Of a stretch of 53,409 nucleotides of DNA, positions 9,384 to 17,641 are shown piece by piece (position 1 is the first letter of the stretch; each line of letters opens with the position of its first letter). Origin of the DNA: a bacterium (GTDB lineage Bacteria; DUMJ01); assembly GCA_014360335.1 (NCBI GenBank), contig JACIXS010000123.1:1-53409 (forward strand). The letters run 5' to 3'. Below the pieces are notes generated by a model. It was not told the DNA's origin, made no database searches, and worked only from the letters and a program-made list of their open reading frames with translations. The position numbers and the translations under genes are program-made.

Positions 9384-9685
9384 GGACTGGAGATATACAA
9401 CCAATAATAATAAGAACCCAAGAGCTTGAAAAAGTTAAAGAGACTCAGAGGCAGACATCGGAAACTATTCAGAAACAATTCCAGATGTATTTTAGGCAGA
9501 TAACAGAACAACGACAGAGTGAGGTGGAGAATTCTAAAGAGAGTAGTAAGAGTAAAAGTATTGATGAACGAGAAGAGAGAGAAAATCCTAGAAGGGAACA
9601 TCCTCAAAGGGGTAATAGGTCTAAGGATAAGGCAGAAGATTTTCATCAACCTGGAGTAGGGGAAAATATAGATATAAAGATATAG
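9380..9685 (+). CDS. Small charged, glutamine-rich protein of unknown function
   Basis: This 101-residue protein has no membrane segment and no fold I recognise. Residues 1-55 are rich in Gln, Glu and Lys and probably helical. Residues 55-95 are almost entirely charged or polar (EREERENPRREHPQ) and likely disordered. The opening MRTGDIQPIIIRTQE resembles, from memory, small uncharacterised proteins that follow the fliA-DUF342 pair in some Clostridia, so it may be a conserved flagellar-cluster accessory. The ATG overlaps the fapA stop in an ATGA, and an AGGAGG for the next gene follows. It is probably real because of the tight spacing. Confidence 0.65.
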   Translation: MRTGDIQPIIIRTQELEKVKETQRQTSETIQKQFQMYFRQITEQRQSEVENSKESSKSKSIDEREERENPRREHPQRGNRSKDKAEDFHQPGVGENIDIKI

Positions 9686-9698
9686 GAGGATGGATCTA

Positions 9699-10391
9699 AT
9701 GCGTCCATTGAAAGAAATTATTGGACTTCCCGTCTTAAGCCATTTGGGCAGCAATTTGGGTGTGATAGAAGATTTAGTACTCGATAACAAAAAGATGCTT
9801 GGGGTAGGTTTTCTAGTAAAGGGTAAGGATTGGTATAAAGGAATAAAGTTTATATCTAGAGAAGAGATAGAGGTGATAGGAAAAGATACAGTTATAACTT
9901 CAGGTGATTCTCTCAGAAATGTTACAGAACTACCAGAAATTATCGACCTCTTAGATAACAGTATAGAGTGGAGAGGGCTTCCTGTGTACACTACTACAGG
10001 AGAAGTTCTAGGGAGGGTTGAAGAGCTATTTCTAGATGAAGAGACCCTAGAGATTAGCGGGATAAAAATAAGAGAGGAAGAACTTATAATTAACCGGGAT
10101 AGTCTGGTAGCTTTAGGGTCTTCTGCTGTCCTAGTAAGATTTAAAGCAGATCAGGTAGAGACTACAAAGGAGAAATTGACTTCAATAAAAGAAGAATCTA
10201 TTCCCTTAGAAGAGAAAGGATTTGAGGCAAAGCAGAGTGCCTTTCTTATAGGGAAAAGACTAGCTAGAGACCTCATAGCAGATGACGGAACTTTAATTGC
10301 TTCTAAAGGAGATGTAATAAATTGGCAGATTATCAGAAAAATGAAGAATCTTAATAGAATGCAGGAATTAATAAATTCTATAGAAAGTTAA
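9699..10391 (+). CDS. PRC-barrel domain protein
   Basis: The 230-residue protein contains two PRC-barrel-like modules (about residues 1-75 and 83-155). Each begins with a G-LPV or GLPVYT strand followed by a G-x-V/I-E-x-L-x-L-D segment, the usual PRC pattern. PRC barrels are small beta domains found in RimM and in many poorly studied proteins. The C-terminal 60 residues are mostly helical and unassigned. I chose ATG at 9699 because the perfect AGGAGG at 9684-9689 lies 9 nt upstream; the ATG at 9690 touches the Shine-Dalgarno and is unlikely. Sitting between flagellar genes and two unknown genes, its role is unknown. Confidence 0.8.
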   Translation: MRPLKEIIGLPVLSHLGSNLGVIEDLVLDNKKMLGVGFLVKGKDWYKGIKFISREEIEVIGKDTVITSGDSLRNVTELPEIIDLLDNSIEWRGLPVYTTTGEVLGRVEELFLDEETLEISGIKIREEELIINRDSLVALGSSAVLVRFKADQVETTKEKLTSIKEESIPLEEKGFEAKQSAFLIGKRLARDLIADDGTLIASKGDVINWQIIRKMKNLNRMQELINSIES

Positions 10392-10394
10392 GAT

Positions 10395-10937
10395 ATGAAT
10401 AACGAGCTACTGGGATATATAACTACTAGGGTATTTGAGGGACCTACCTATTTGGGAGGGATATTAATAGTTGATAAAAAGGGTATTCCTATAGAATTCA
10501 AATATGTAGAACCCATAAAACCCTCTAAACTACAGACTCTTTTATATGGAAATACAATGGATAGATATATCCGGGTGGAAAGTGTAGGTATCCCGCTGGT
10601 AGATGCAGTAGAACGTAAACCTGCTATACTCTTTATAAGAGAAGAACCATTTCTAGAAGAATCCAAATGGTCCTTTCCTATTATATCTATAAGTAGATAC
10701 AAAGGTGAGGTTTTGTCAAACTTAGGAGATTTTAAGGAATTAGAAATAGGAGAATACATTGTTAAAATAGACTCTAATCTTCCAGTACGAGTGAGAGTAG
10801 ATAAGAGATATAGAGAAAAGTTACAAGAGTTGGTTTCTCTTTTAATAGAAATAGGACAAAATTTTGATATAATGGAGCCGTTTACCAGATTAGAAGAGGC
10901 TATAAAGTTTATATGGAGAGAACAGAGAAAGTCTTAG
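10395..10937 (+). CDS. Uncharacterised protein in flagellar cluster tail
   Basis: I do not recognise this 180-residue protein. It has alternating beta strands, no signal peptide and no membrane segment. A motif near residues 25-52 (DKKGIPIEFKYVEPIKPSK, then LLYG) looks like a conserved core with a ligand- or protein-binding loop. The C-terminus (about 130-180) is helical. It begins 3 nt after the PRC-barrel gene and overlaps the next gene by 25 nt, so it is translated with them. No strong Shine-Dalgarno precedes the ATG. It may act with the next gene product; no function is proposed. Confidence 0.7.
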   Translation: MNNELLGYITTRVFEGPTYLGGILIVDKKGIPIEFKYVEPIKPSKLQTLLYGNTMDRYIRVESVGIPLVDAVERKPAILFIREEPFLEESKWSFPIISISRYKGEVLSNLGDFKELEIGEYIVKIDSNLPVRVRVDKRYREKLQELVSLLIEIGQNFDIMEPFTRLEEAIKFIWREQRKS

Positions 10938-11476
10938 AAGAGGTTTATAAAGTTCTAGGAATAGCCTTTACCCCTAAAATAATAGATATACCTATACACA
11001 GTACAGAGATCAATTCACTAGATGTAAATTTGGTTACCCGAATCTCTAAGTATGAGATAGGAAAGATATCTAACCCAGTGGTTGAAGTTACTGTGGCTTT
11101 AGACACAGAAGGGAAAATAAAGAGGAAAATAATTGATATCCCTATCTTTTTTCTTGTAAATATAGTTACCGATTTAGTTATTATAAATAGTATCTTTATC
11201 AAGAGATATCCTAATTCCTGGAGGAATTTACCCGAAGAGACAAAAGTAAAACTGCTAACAGAAATTAAAGCTAAGTGGCCTCAATATTTAGAAGGGATAA
11301 AAATAATAGGAGTATACAATGATATTCCCATAGGAAGAGTTAAAAGTATAAGGGTAGACGAAAGAACAGGGATACTATCTTTTAATTTAAAAGAAGAATC
11401 TGTAGAGGAAAATAGAGTAAATTTACTAGTATTTAAATTTTTAAAGGACGAAACATTGAGGTCAATAGCATTCTAG
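10913..11476 (+). CDS. Uncharacterised protein, last gene of flagellar operon
   Basis: This 187-residue protein matches no family I know. It appears to be a mixed alpha/beta protein with several Ile/Val-rich strands (IIDIPIHS near 23-30 and again IIDIPIFF near 73-80), which may be an internal repeat. There is no signal peptide. Its start lies 25 nt inside the preceding gene, so coupling is likely. The stop at 11474-11476 lies 2 nt from the stop of the convergent activase gene, and no intrinsic terminator is visible between them. Confidence 0.65.
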   Translation: MERTEKVLEEVYKVLGIAFTPKIIDIPIHSTEINSLDVNLVTRISKYEIGKISNPVVEVTVALDTEGKIKRKIIDIPIFFLVNIVTDLVIINSIFIKRYPNSWRNLPEETKVKLLTEIKAKWPQYLEGIKIIGVYNDIPIGRVKSIRVDERTGILSFNLKEESVEENRVNLLVFKFLKDETLRSIAF

Positions 11477-11478
11477 AC

Positions 11479-12444
11479 TCATAGAGAAGATGTATAGTCT
11501 AAATCTTCCCACTTCCCACATCTTCCACCAAGTCGTGCTACTAATTTGCCTTCAATAAAGACATTTGTAATCTCACAGAGGTTAGAACATCCCCTACACT
11601 CAAAACCCTTCGTAGTAATATCCTGTTCTGTAATATCGAAACCTTTAAATTTACTCTCTTTTATATTAGCTTCCTGAGCTAACAAGCCTGCTCCTATAGC
11701 TCCCATAAGTGAGAAATATGGTGGAACTATGATTTCGGTTCCTAAGGCTCTTTCAAAGGCTACTTTTATACCTTTATTGGCAGCAACTCCTCCCTGGAAA
11801 AGTATTGGAGGTAGTATCTCTTTCCCTCTCCCAACATTACTTAAATAGTTTCTCACTAATGCTTCGCACAATCCAAATAGTATGTCCTCTCTTTTATGTC
11901 CCAATTGCTGTTTGTGAATCATATCTGATTCTGCAAAGACAGTGCATCTTCCTGCAATCCTTACTGGTTTATGAGACCTCAAGGCAACATCCCCAAACTC
12001 TTCTATAGGTATACCGAGCCTCTGCGCTTGATGGTCTAGAAAAGAACCAGTTCCCGCAGCACATACAGAATTCATAGCAAAGTCAACCACTATGCCATCC
12101 CTTATGATGATGATCTTCGAATCTTGACCACCTATTTCTATTATTGTCTGAACTTTCGGATTATAGTGTAAGCCTGCAACAGCATGGGCGGTAATCTCGT
12201 TTTTTATAACATCAGCTCCAACTACTGCCCCTATCAAAAACCTAGCGCTACCTGTAACTCCAACTCCATCTATCTTTAGGTCACTCCCAAACTGGGATTT
12301 TATCTTGAAAAGTCCGTCCCTAACAGCCTTTATCGGGTCCCCAGCAGTTCTAAGATAAAGCCCTACTATGAGATTTCCGCTTTCGTCTATAACCGCTATA
12401 TCTGTACTTACAGAACCAACATCTATCCCTAGAAACCTTTTCAT
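11479..12444 (-). CDS. Acyl-CoA dehydratase activase-like ATPase (HgdC family)
   Basis: This is an ASKHA-fold ATPase of the BcrAD/BadFG/HgdC family. Characterised members use ATP to drive one low-potential electron into 2-hydroxyacyl-CoA dehydratases or benzoyl-CoA reductase. Signatures in the 321 residues: phosphate loop GIDVGSVSTD at 5-14, EIGGQDSKI, the cluster ligands in NSVCAAGTGSF and GRCTVFAES, and GGVAANKG. Unlike the roughly 260-residue HgdC, it carries a C-terminal extension (about 270-321) with four more Cys (ECRGCSNLC and GGRCGKW) that could bind a second metal site. It is the last gene of the minus-strand operon and overlaps the HgdB-like gene by 4 nt. The substrate system is unknown. 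Confidence 0.88.
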   Translation of the reverse strand: MKRFLGIDVGSVSTDIAVIDESGNLIVGLYLRTAGDPIKAVRDGLFKIKSQFGSDLKIDGVGVTGSARFLIGAVVGADVIKNEITAHAVAGLHYNPKVQTIIEIGGQDSKIIIIRDGIVVDFAMNSVCAAGTGSFLDHQAQRLGIPIEEFGDVALRSHKPVRIAGRCTVFAESDMIHKQQLGHKREDILFGLCEALVRNYLSNVGRGKEILPPILFQGGVAANKGIKVAFERALGTEIIVPPYFSLMGAIGAGLLAQEANIKESKFKGFDITEQDITTKGFECRGCSNLCEITNVFIEGKLVARLGGRCGKWEDLDYTSSL

Positions 12445-13526
12445 CCTGCCATCCTCCGTCTTTTCTTAGTTTTTAACATATCGATAAAGGCTTCAATCCT
12501 AGTTGTTATACCGGCTAATCCTGTCTGTTCATCTATGGAGAGTGTTAATACAGGTATATCGTAATCTTTACTTACCCTTTCTAAGATCCCCTCTGCCACT
12601 ATTTCAGGCATACAAGTAAACGGTGAAAGATGAATTACACCATCAAATCCTCTTTCTGCGAATTCTATCGTATGTGCCACTGTTCTCTGTCCTTCCCCTC
12701 CAACAGAACGTTTTATATATGGGAGAGCTACTCTAGTCCTTTCCTCGATATCTTTGTTTCTAAAAAGAGGCAAGTATATTCTGACAATATCTTCTATATA
12801 AAATGCATTTTCAGCCCAAACACCAAGTTCTCCTAGTCTTCGAGCTATCTCAAAGTTAGTAAAATGGTCTAATACGACATAGAATTCACCAACTATACCT
12901 ATCTTTACCAACTCTTCTAAACTATCCTCATCTATGATACTATCCATAGTTTCTCTGTATTCTGACAATACTTGTCTTACCTGTGAAATACTACCCGCTT
13001 GGTCTAGTTTTTTATGTGTTTCTCTTACTATATTATCCACTTCTCCTTTGTACCTCTCAAAAGGTCTTGCTTTTCTCGATATCTTTTCTATCTTATCAAG
13101 AGCTAATACTTTCTCCCAGGCAAGGCGAAGTGCTTTTATTACTTTAATAACACTATTACCATTTACTATTTTCTTTATACTTCTAAAAAGATTCATCCAA
13201 CCATTAGAGAGGTCTAAAACTATCCAATCCATATCGTATCCTAGATCCTTGAGTATACGCCTCTGAACCTCTGCATAATATCCAAAACGGCATGGTCCTA
13301 TTCCTCCTAACATAAGGATTGTATCTGCACCCTTTTCTATCGATTCTATGTAATTACCTAGAGTAATCTTTAAAGGAAGACATGCAAATTCGGGTGCGTA
13401 TTTTACCCCTATAGACAGGGTTCTATTTGTAGAAGGAGGAGGAGGGATCACCTCGTGCCCAAAATCTCTAAGAAAAGACTCAATGGCTATTCTAGCATCA
13501 CCAAACGGAGGATAGGTTATCTTCAT
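12441..13526 (-). CDS. HgdB/activase-associated protein (2-hydroxyacyl-CoA dehydratase-like)
   Basis: The 361-residue protein resembles the C-terminal part of large CoA-activase proteins and dehydratase D/B subunits. Conserved-looking elements are EFACLPLK (near 48-55), GGIGPCRFGYYAE (near 74-86), and LSPFTCMPE with DEQTG and TRIEAFIDML near the end. The three Cys are placed as in [4Fe-4S]-binding dehydratase-like proteins. The start overlaps the preceding gene by 29 nt, and the stop overlaps the activase gene by 4 nt. Together the three genes look like a split form of the very long activase/DUF2229 polypeptide seen in many anaerobes. The reaction is not known. Confidence 0.8.
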   Translation of the reverse strand: MKITYPPFGDARIAIESFLRDFGHEVIPPPPSTNRTLSIGVKYAPEFACLPLKITLGNYIESIEKGADTILMLGGIGPCRFGYYAEVQRRILKDLGYDMDWIVLDLSNGWMNLFRSIKKIVNGNSVIKVIKALRLAWEKVLALDKIEKISRKARPFERYKGEVDNIVRETHKKLDQAGSISQVRQVLSEYRETMDSIIDEDSLEELVKIGIVGEFYVVLDHFTNFEIARRLGELGVWAENAFYIEDIVRIYLPLFRNKDIEERTRVALPYIKRSVGGEGQRTVAHTIEFAERGFDGVIHLSPFTCMPEIVAEGILERVSKDYDIPVLTLSIDEQTGLAGITTRIEAFIDMLKTKKRRRMAG

Positions 13527-14475
13527 ACTGTTTCCTCCTGATTAACATATCTACAAAAGCCTCAAGTCTAGTAATAAGTCCCAATTCACTTGAATGCTCG
13601 TCAATAGTGATAGTTATCTCAGGGAAATTAATAGGCTTAGTTAGATCTCTCTCTATAAGTTCTCTTACAAGAGAGTCAGGACCACAGCCAAAAGCTACAA
13701 CCATAATAATGCCATCCACTAATCCTTTTCTTATGAAATACCTAGCGGTACCGTAAAGTTCCCTTCCAAATGTCCAAAATAGCTTCTTTGGAAGGACGTT
13801 GGCTTCTCTTAATATGGCTCTCCAATCTATCATCTCCATAGATAACACCTTTACACCAAGACGATTTAGTATCTTTATCATTCCACCACTTATAAATTCA
13901 TCATATATCTCATAACAGTGTCCAACAATGCCTATCTTTATATTGAAGTCCTCTCCTCCGTAGTTTTTTCCATCAAGTATATCTAGTGGGGTAATTCCCC
14001 TTCTCAGCTCTTCGTTATAAGATTTAAGTGCCTTCAGTCCCTCTGTATATGCCTGTATTATTTTTAGGCTGTTCTTGGTAAAAAGTCTACCTAGTTCTAA
14101 GAAACTTTTAAAAAATCCAGTTAAAGAATTTCTCTTATCTATGGTTGGATCTATAATAGGTGGTATATCTAGACTTGCATTTCTTATCATATCAGGGATG
14201 CCTATAAACTTCGGACACATATAAGTTCTATATTCTAAGCCAACTATTCTTGGTAAAAAAATAAAGTCGACCTTATCCTTTAAATCTAATATATGTCCAT
14301 AGACTAACTTTATAGGTATACAAGCCTCACTAACAGATTTCTCTACAGATATGTCCACTATCTCTTTATTTGTTATAGAAGAAGGAACAACTTCTAAACC
14401 TAAGGCTTCAAAGAAAGCTTTCCACATAGGATAGTATCTGTAAAATAGGAGCACTCTTGGTATTCCAATTCTCAT
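13498..14475 (-). CDS. DUF2229/HgdB-like protein linked to acyl-CoA dehydratase activase
   Basis: The 325-residue protein starts with MRIGIPRVLLFYRYYPMW, the recognisable opening of DUF2229 proteins. SEACIPIKLVYGH (near 49-61), MCPKFIGIPD, and FGCGPDSL with DEHSSELG and TRLEAFVDML follow. It is parallel to the next gene product, sharing the Cys-x-P-x-K motif near residue 50 and the TRLEAF ending, so the two are probably paralogues that could form a heterodimer like HgdA/HgdB. The start overlaps the LCP gene stop by 4 nt. Assignment rests on motif memory and on adjacency to the activase. Confidence 0.8.
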   Translation of the reverse strand: MRIGIPRVLLFYRYYPMWKAFFEALGLEVVPSSITNKEIVDISVEKSVSEACIPIKLVYGHILDLKDKVDFIFLPRIVGLEYRTYMCPKFIGIPDMIRNASLDIPPIIDPTIDKRNSLTGFFKSFLELGRLFTKNSLKIIQAYTEGLKALKSYNEELRRGITPLDILDGKNYGGEDFNIKIGIVGHCYEIYDEFISGGMIKILNRLGVKVLSMEMIDWRAILREANVLPKKLFWTFGRELYGTARYFIRKGLVDGIIMVVAFGCGPDSLVRELIERDLTKPINFPEITITIDEHSSELGLITRLEAFVDMLIRRKQYEDNLSSVW

Positions 14476-15431
14476 GGTATCAACTCTTTGGCTTGAACGG
14501 TATTAGATGAGGTTTCCAACTCAGTAAAGAGTAAACTTACAAGTTTATTTGTTTCCTCCAGATTAGGATACCAATAACCATTATTAGGTGAACCAGGTAA
14601 TGTAGTTGTCTTTAGCTGTATATCACTCTTTTCACGAGCAAAAAATGTCGCAAGACTAACCATTTCTGGTACTGGAAGATTTGTATGTACATACTTTGTT
14701 AACTCTTGAATTAATGTTGGCACTCGAATTATTACGTTAGGTTTTGTAACTTGTGATAGCAGTGCATAAAGGAACTTCTGTTGTCTTTCGATTCTTCCTA
14801 TATCTCCCATTGGGTCGTGTCTAAACCTTACGTATCCTTCTGCCTGTACTCCATTTAAACGTTGATATCCCTTTTTAAGGTCTATATAGAGTTTACCCCA
14901 GCTATCTTTATATTTCATATCCTTTTCAACATAAATCTCTACTCCACCTATAGCATCTACCATCTTTTTAAAGGCATCAGGGTCAAGGAGAACATAGTAA
15001 TCTATCTTTATCCCTAACAGATTTTCTATTACTTCTATAGCTAATGGAATACCTCCAAAGTGGTAAGCAGAGTTTATCTTATTTCTCCCATACCCAGGTA
15101 TGTCTACTACAGTATCCCTCGGAATCGAGATACCATTTACTCTTTTATTACTACAATCTACGTGGAAGACCATAATTGTGTCAGTTCTACCACTGTCTAG
15201 GCGCCTACCTCTATTATCGTAATCATAATCTCTCCCTAGAAGAACTATATTGAAGGAGGATGGTCCGTAGAAGATTTTATGTGTAAAGGACATTATCTCT
15301 GAGGGATTGTGTACTATGTCCTTTATGCTCTTTCCGCTTTTATAGTATAAGAATAACCATCCTCCAACTACAGTAGTTATACAAACAATAAGTATTATAC
15401 AGAAGAAGATAACAAGTTTCTTCTTTAACAT
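14472..15431 (-). CDS. LytR-CpsA-Psr (LCP) family phosphotransferase
   Basis: LCP proteins transfer undecaprenyl-linked polymers to peptidoglycan or other acceptors outside the inner membrane. The 319-residue protein has one N-terminal membrane anchor (about residues 7-29) and an extracytoplasmic LCP domain. Signatures: GRTDTIM (near 80-86), SIPRDT with VDIPGYGRNKINSAY, and the catalytic-region FRHDPMGDIGRIERQQ. Such proteins are typical of monoderm Firmicutes but also occur in diderm relatives, where the acceptor is less clear. It lies 8 nt after the EF-G-like gene in the same transcript. Confidence 0.92.
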   Translation of the reverse strand: MLKKKLVIFFCIILIVCITTVVGGWLFLYYKSGKSIKDIVHNPSEIMSFTHKIFYGPSSFNIVLLGRDYDYDNRGRRLDSGRTDTIMVFHVDCSNKRVNGISIPRDTVVDIPGYGRNKINSAYHFGGIPLAIEVIENLLGIKIDYYVLLDPDAFKKMVDAIGGVEIYVEKDMKYKDSWGKLYIDLKKGYQRLNGVQAEGYVRFRHDPMGDIGRIERQQKFLYALLSQVTKPNVIIRVPTLIQELTKYVHTNLPVPEMVSLATFFAREKSDIQLKTTTLPGSPNNGYWYPNLEETNKLVSLLFTELETSSNTVQAKELIP

Positions 15432-15439
15432 ATCTAAGA

Positions 15440-17515
15440 TTAAGCTTCTTCCTTTTCCTTTTCTTTCCTACTATTAGCTATGATCTCTTCTGCTATCTTA
15501 CTAGGAACTACATCGTAATGAGAAAATTCTACCTTGTACTTACCCCTTCCTTGAGTTATAGATTTAAGGTCTATAGAGTATCTAAGTATTTCAGCCATAG
15601 GAACATGAGCCTTTATAACTTGGTATTTACCCTGTGGTTCCATTCCAATAATCTTAGCCCTTTTACTATTTAGGTCCGCTATGCAATCACCCATAAACTC
15701 TTCCGGGACCATAACCTCGAGGTACATAATAGGCTCAAGTAGAACCGGGTTAGCTTCAGCTGCTCCCTTCTTTAATGCCATGGAACCAGCTATCTTAAAT
15801 GCCATATCGGAAGAGTCCACAGGATGGTAAGAACCATCTACTAGAGTAACCCTTATATCAACTAGAGGATATCCTGCTAAAACTCCTTCTTCCATAGCCT
15901 CTTTTATGCCCTTTTCAACAGAAGGTCTATAGTTTTGGGGAATAGCTCCTCCAAATATCTTATCTATAAATTCGTAACCTCCACCCCTAGGAAGAGGTTC
16001 TATCTCTATCCAGCAATCTCCATACTGTCCTCTACCACCGGTCTGACGCTTATACTTACCCTGAACTTTTACCTTAGTAGTTATCGTCTCCCTATAGGGA
16101 ATCTTAGGTAGTTCAGTATCTACTTCAACACCAAATTTTCTCTTAATCCTCTCTAGTATCACCTCTATGTGTAGGTCTCCTAAACCAGAGACTATAGTCT
16201 GATGAGTCTCCGTATTATAGTAGCTTATAAAAGTAGGGTCTTCCTCCTGAAGTCTACTAAGGGCATTACTAAGTTTCTCTTCATCACCTTTTGACTTAGG
16301 AATAACCGCTACAGAGTATAATGGATGGGGGAATTTGATTGGAGCATATCTTACAGGATAAGATTTGTCGCATAAGGTATCTGAAGTTCCTAAGGATTGA
16401 ACCTTTGCAACCACCCCTATGTCACCAGTGATTATTTCTCCTGTCGGTTCTTGTGTCTTACCCTTTGGGTAAGCTAAATGCCCTATCTTTTCCTCTACTC
16501 CTTTAGTTATATTCAGTAGAGTCGTATCAGATTTCAGTACTCCTGTATAGACCTTAAATAGAGCCAATTTCCCAACAAAAGGATCCGCTGTAATTTTAAA
16601 GACGAAGGCAGAAGGAGGCTTAGAGAAGTCAAGATTAGTTAAGGTAATACTTCCATCTTCATTTAGAACTTCTACCTTGCCTTCTTCAGGTGAGGGTAAA
16701 AGGTCTTTGATTGTATCTAGTAGTTGATGTACCCCTATATTTTTAATAGCAGATCCACATAGTAATGGAAATGCTTTGCCTTCTCTTATAGCGGTTCTCA
16801 TTCCTTTTAGTATCTCTTCATCAGAAATAGTTTCGCCCTCTAGATATTTTTGAAGTAATTCATCATCATTTTCTACTACAGCTTCTATAAGATGCTCCCT
16901 TAGTTCTTCTATTCTATCCTTATACTCTCCAGGTAGAGTAATCTCTTGATAAGTACCATTAGAGAATTTATAGGCCTTTTTAGTTAGTATATCAATTATA
17001 CCGGAAAAGTTTTCCTGCTCTCCAAGAGGGAATTGAAGGGCAAAAATCTTATTAGATAACTTTTCTCTTAGCTCATTATATACTTTGGAAAAATTTGCAC
17101 CTTCTCTATCTAATCTATTCAGGAATATTATTCTGGGTTTACCTTGCTCTTCCAATATGTCCCAGAGTATCTCTGTATTAACCTGGACCCCTGAAGATGC
17201 ACAGACTAGCATTATTGCACTTTCTGCTACTTTTATTCCAGATAGAATATCTCCGATAAAGTCTGAATACCCAGGGGTATCTATAATGTTTATCTTGCAT
17301 TCCTTCCAAGGTATAGGAAAGACTTTTAACATAATAGTAGTCTTTCTCTTTATCTCTTCTGGCTCTGAGTCTACATTGCTGTTTCCAGCATCTACGCTAC
17401 CTAATCTATCTACTAATTTAGCGTTAAATAGAATAGCATCAGCAAGTGATGTTTTACCCACTCCACCATGAGAGAGTAAAACCACATTCCTAATCTTCCC
17501 TGTTTCTAATTTCAT
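15440..17515 (-). CDS. EF-G-like translational GTPase (EF-G2 type)
   Basis: The 691-residue protein has all EF-G domains but carries the signatures of the paralogous EF-G2/EF-G-like branch: G1 SHGGVGKTS at 15-23 (canonical EF-G has AHIDAGKTT), G3 DTPGYSDF at 79-86 (canonical DTPGHVDF) and G4 NRLDRE. Domain IV follows near residue 470-600 (GGRGQYGD, PVDSSDMAFKIAG). Paralogues of this type are often non-essential and may act in ribosome recycling or stress, but their roles vary. The ordinary fusA is expected elsewhere. The gene is in one orientation with HPF and the RAMP gene. A Shine-Dalgarno (GGAGG) precedes the ATG. Confidence 0.92.
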   Translation of the reverse strand: MKLETGKIRNVVLLSHGGVGKTSLADAILFNAKLVDRLGSVDAGNSNVDSEPEEIKRKTTIMLKVFPIPWKECKINIIDTPGYSDFIGDILSGIKVAESAIMLVCASSGVQVNTEILWDILEEQGKPRIIFLNRLDREGANFSKVYNELREKLSNKIFALQFPLGEQENFSGIIDILTKKAYKFSNGTYQEITLPGEYKDRIEELREHLIEAVVENDDELLQKYLEGETISDEEILKGMRTAIREGKAFPLLCGSAIKNIGVHQLLDTIKDLLPSPEEGKVEVLNEDGSITLTNLDFSKPPSAFVFKITADPFVGKLALFKVYTGVLKSDTTLLNITKGVEEKIGHLAYPKGKTQEPTGEIITGDIGVVAKVQSLGTSDTLCDKSYPVRYAPIKFPHPLYSVAVIPKSKGDEEKLSNALSRLQEEDPTFISYYNTETHQTIVSGLGDLHIEVILERIKRKFGVEVDTELPKIPYRETITTKVKVQGKYKRQTGGRGQYGDCWIEIEPLPRGGGYEFIDKIFGGAIPQNYRPSVEKGIKEAMEEGVLAGYPLVDIRVTLVDGSYHPVDSSDMAFKIAGSMALKKGAAEANPVLLEPIMYLEVMVPEEFMGDCIADLNSKRAKIIGMEPQGKYQVIKAHVPMAEILRYSIDLKSITQGRGKYKVEFSHYDVVPSKIAEEIIANSRKEKEKEEA

Positions 17516-17583
17516 CTGCTTCCCTCCAATACCATTTTATAGTAAATAATCTCTTTGCAAAATTAGCAGCTCTTCTTCTAATA

Positions 17584-17613
17584 ATATTAGCATAGAATGC
17601 TATAGATAGCCAA
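17584..17613 (-). promoter_or_regulatory. Possible promoter upstream of EF-G-like gene
   Basis: On the minus strand TTGGCT (17613-17608) and TAATAT (17589-17584) are separated by 18 nt, about 70 nt upstream of the EF-G-like start. This is a modest sigma-70-type match in the 126-bp gap between the HD-GYP and EF-G-like genes. The sequence is AT-rich, so chance is possible. Confidence 0.3.
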
Positions 17614-17641
17614 GTACCAGCCCTATATCGTTTTTTAAAGC

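Noticed and set aside
9308-9991. A 227-residue minus-strand frame opposite fapA, the small charged protein and the PRC-barrel gene
   Set aside because: It is antisense to three genes, has a low-complexity Ser/Leu-rich translation and no ribosome-binding site; a shadow of purine-rich coding DNA. The same holds for long antisense frames at 7976-8554, 29543-30163 and 43081-43533.
17516-17641. An open minus-strand stretch with protein-like composition between the HD-GYP and EF-G-like genes
   Set aside because: It has no ATG, GTG or TTG start and no ribosome-binding site, and its frame ends inside the EF-G-like gene; more likely spacer with a weak promoter.
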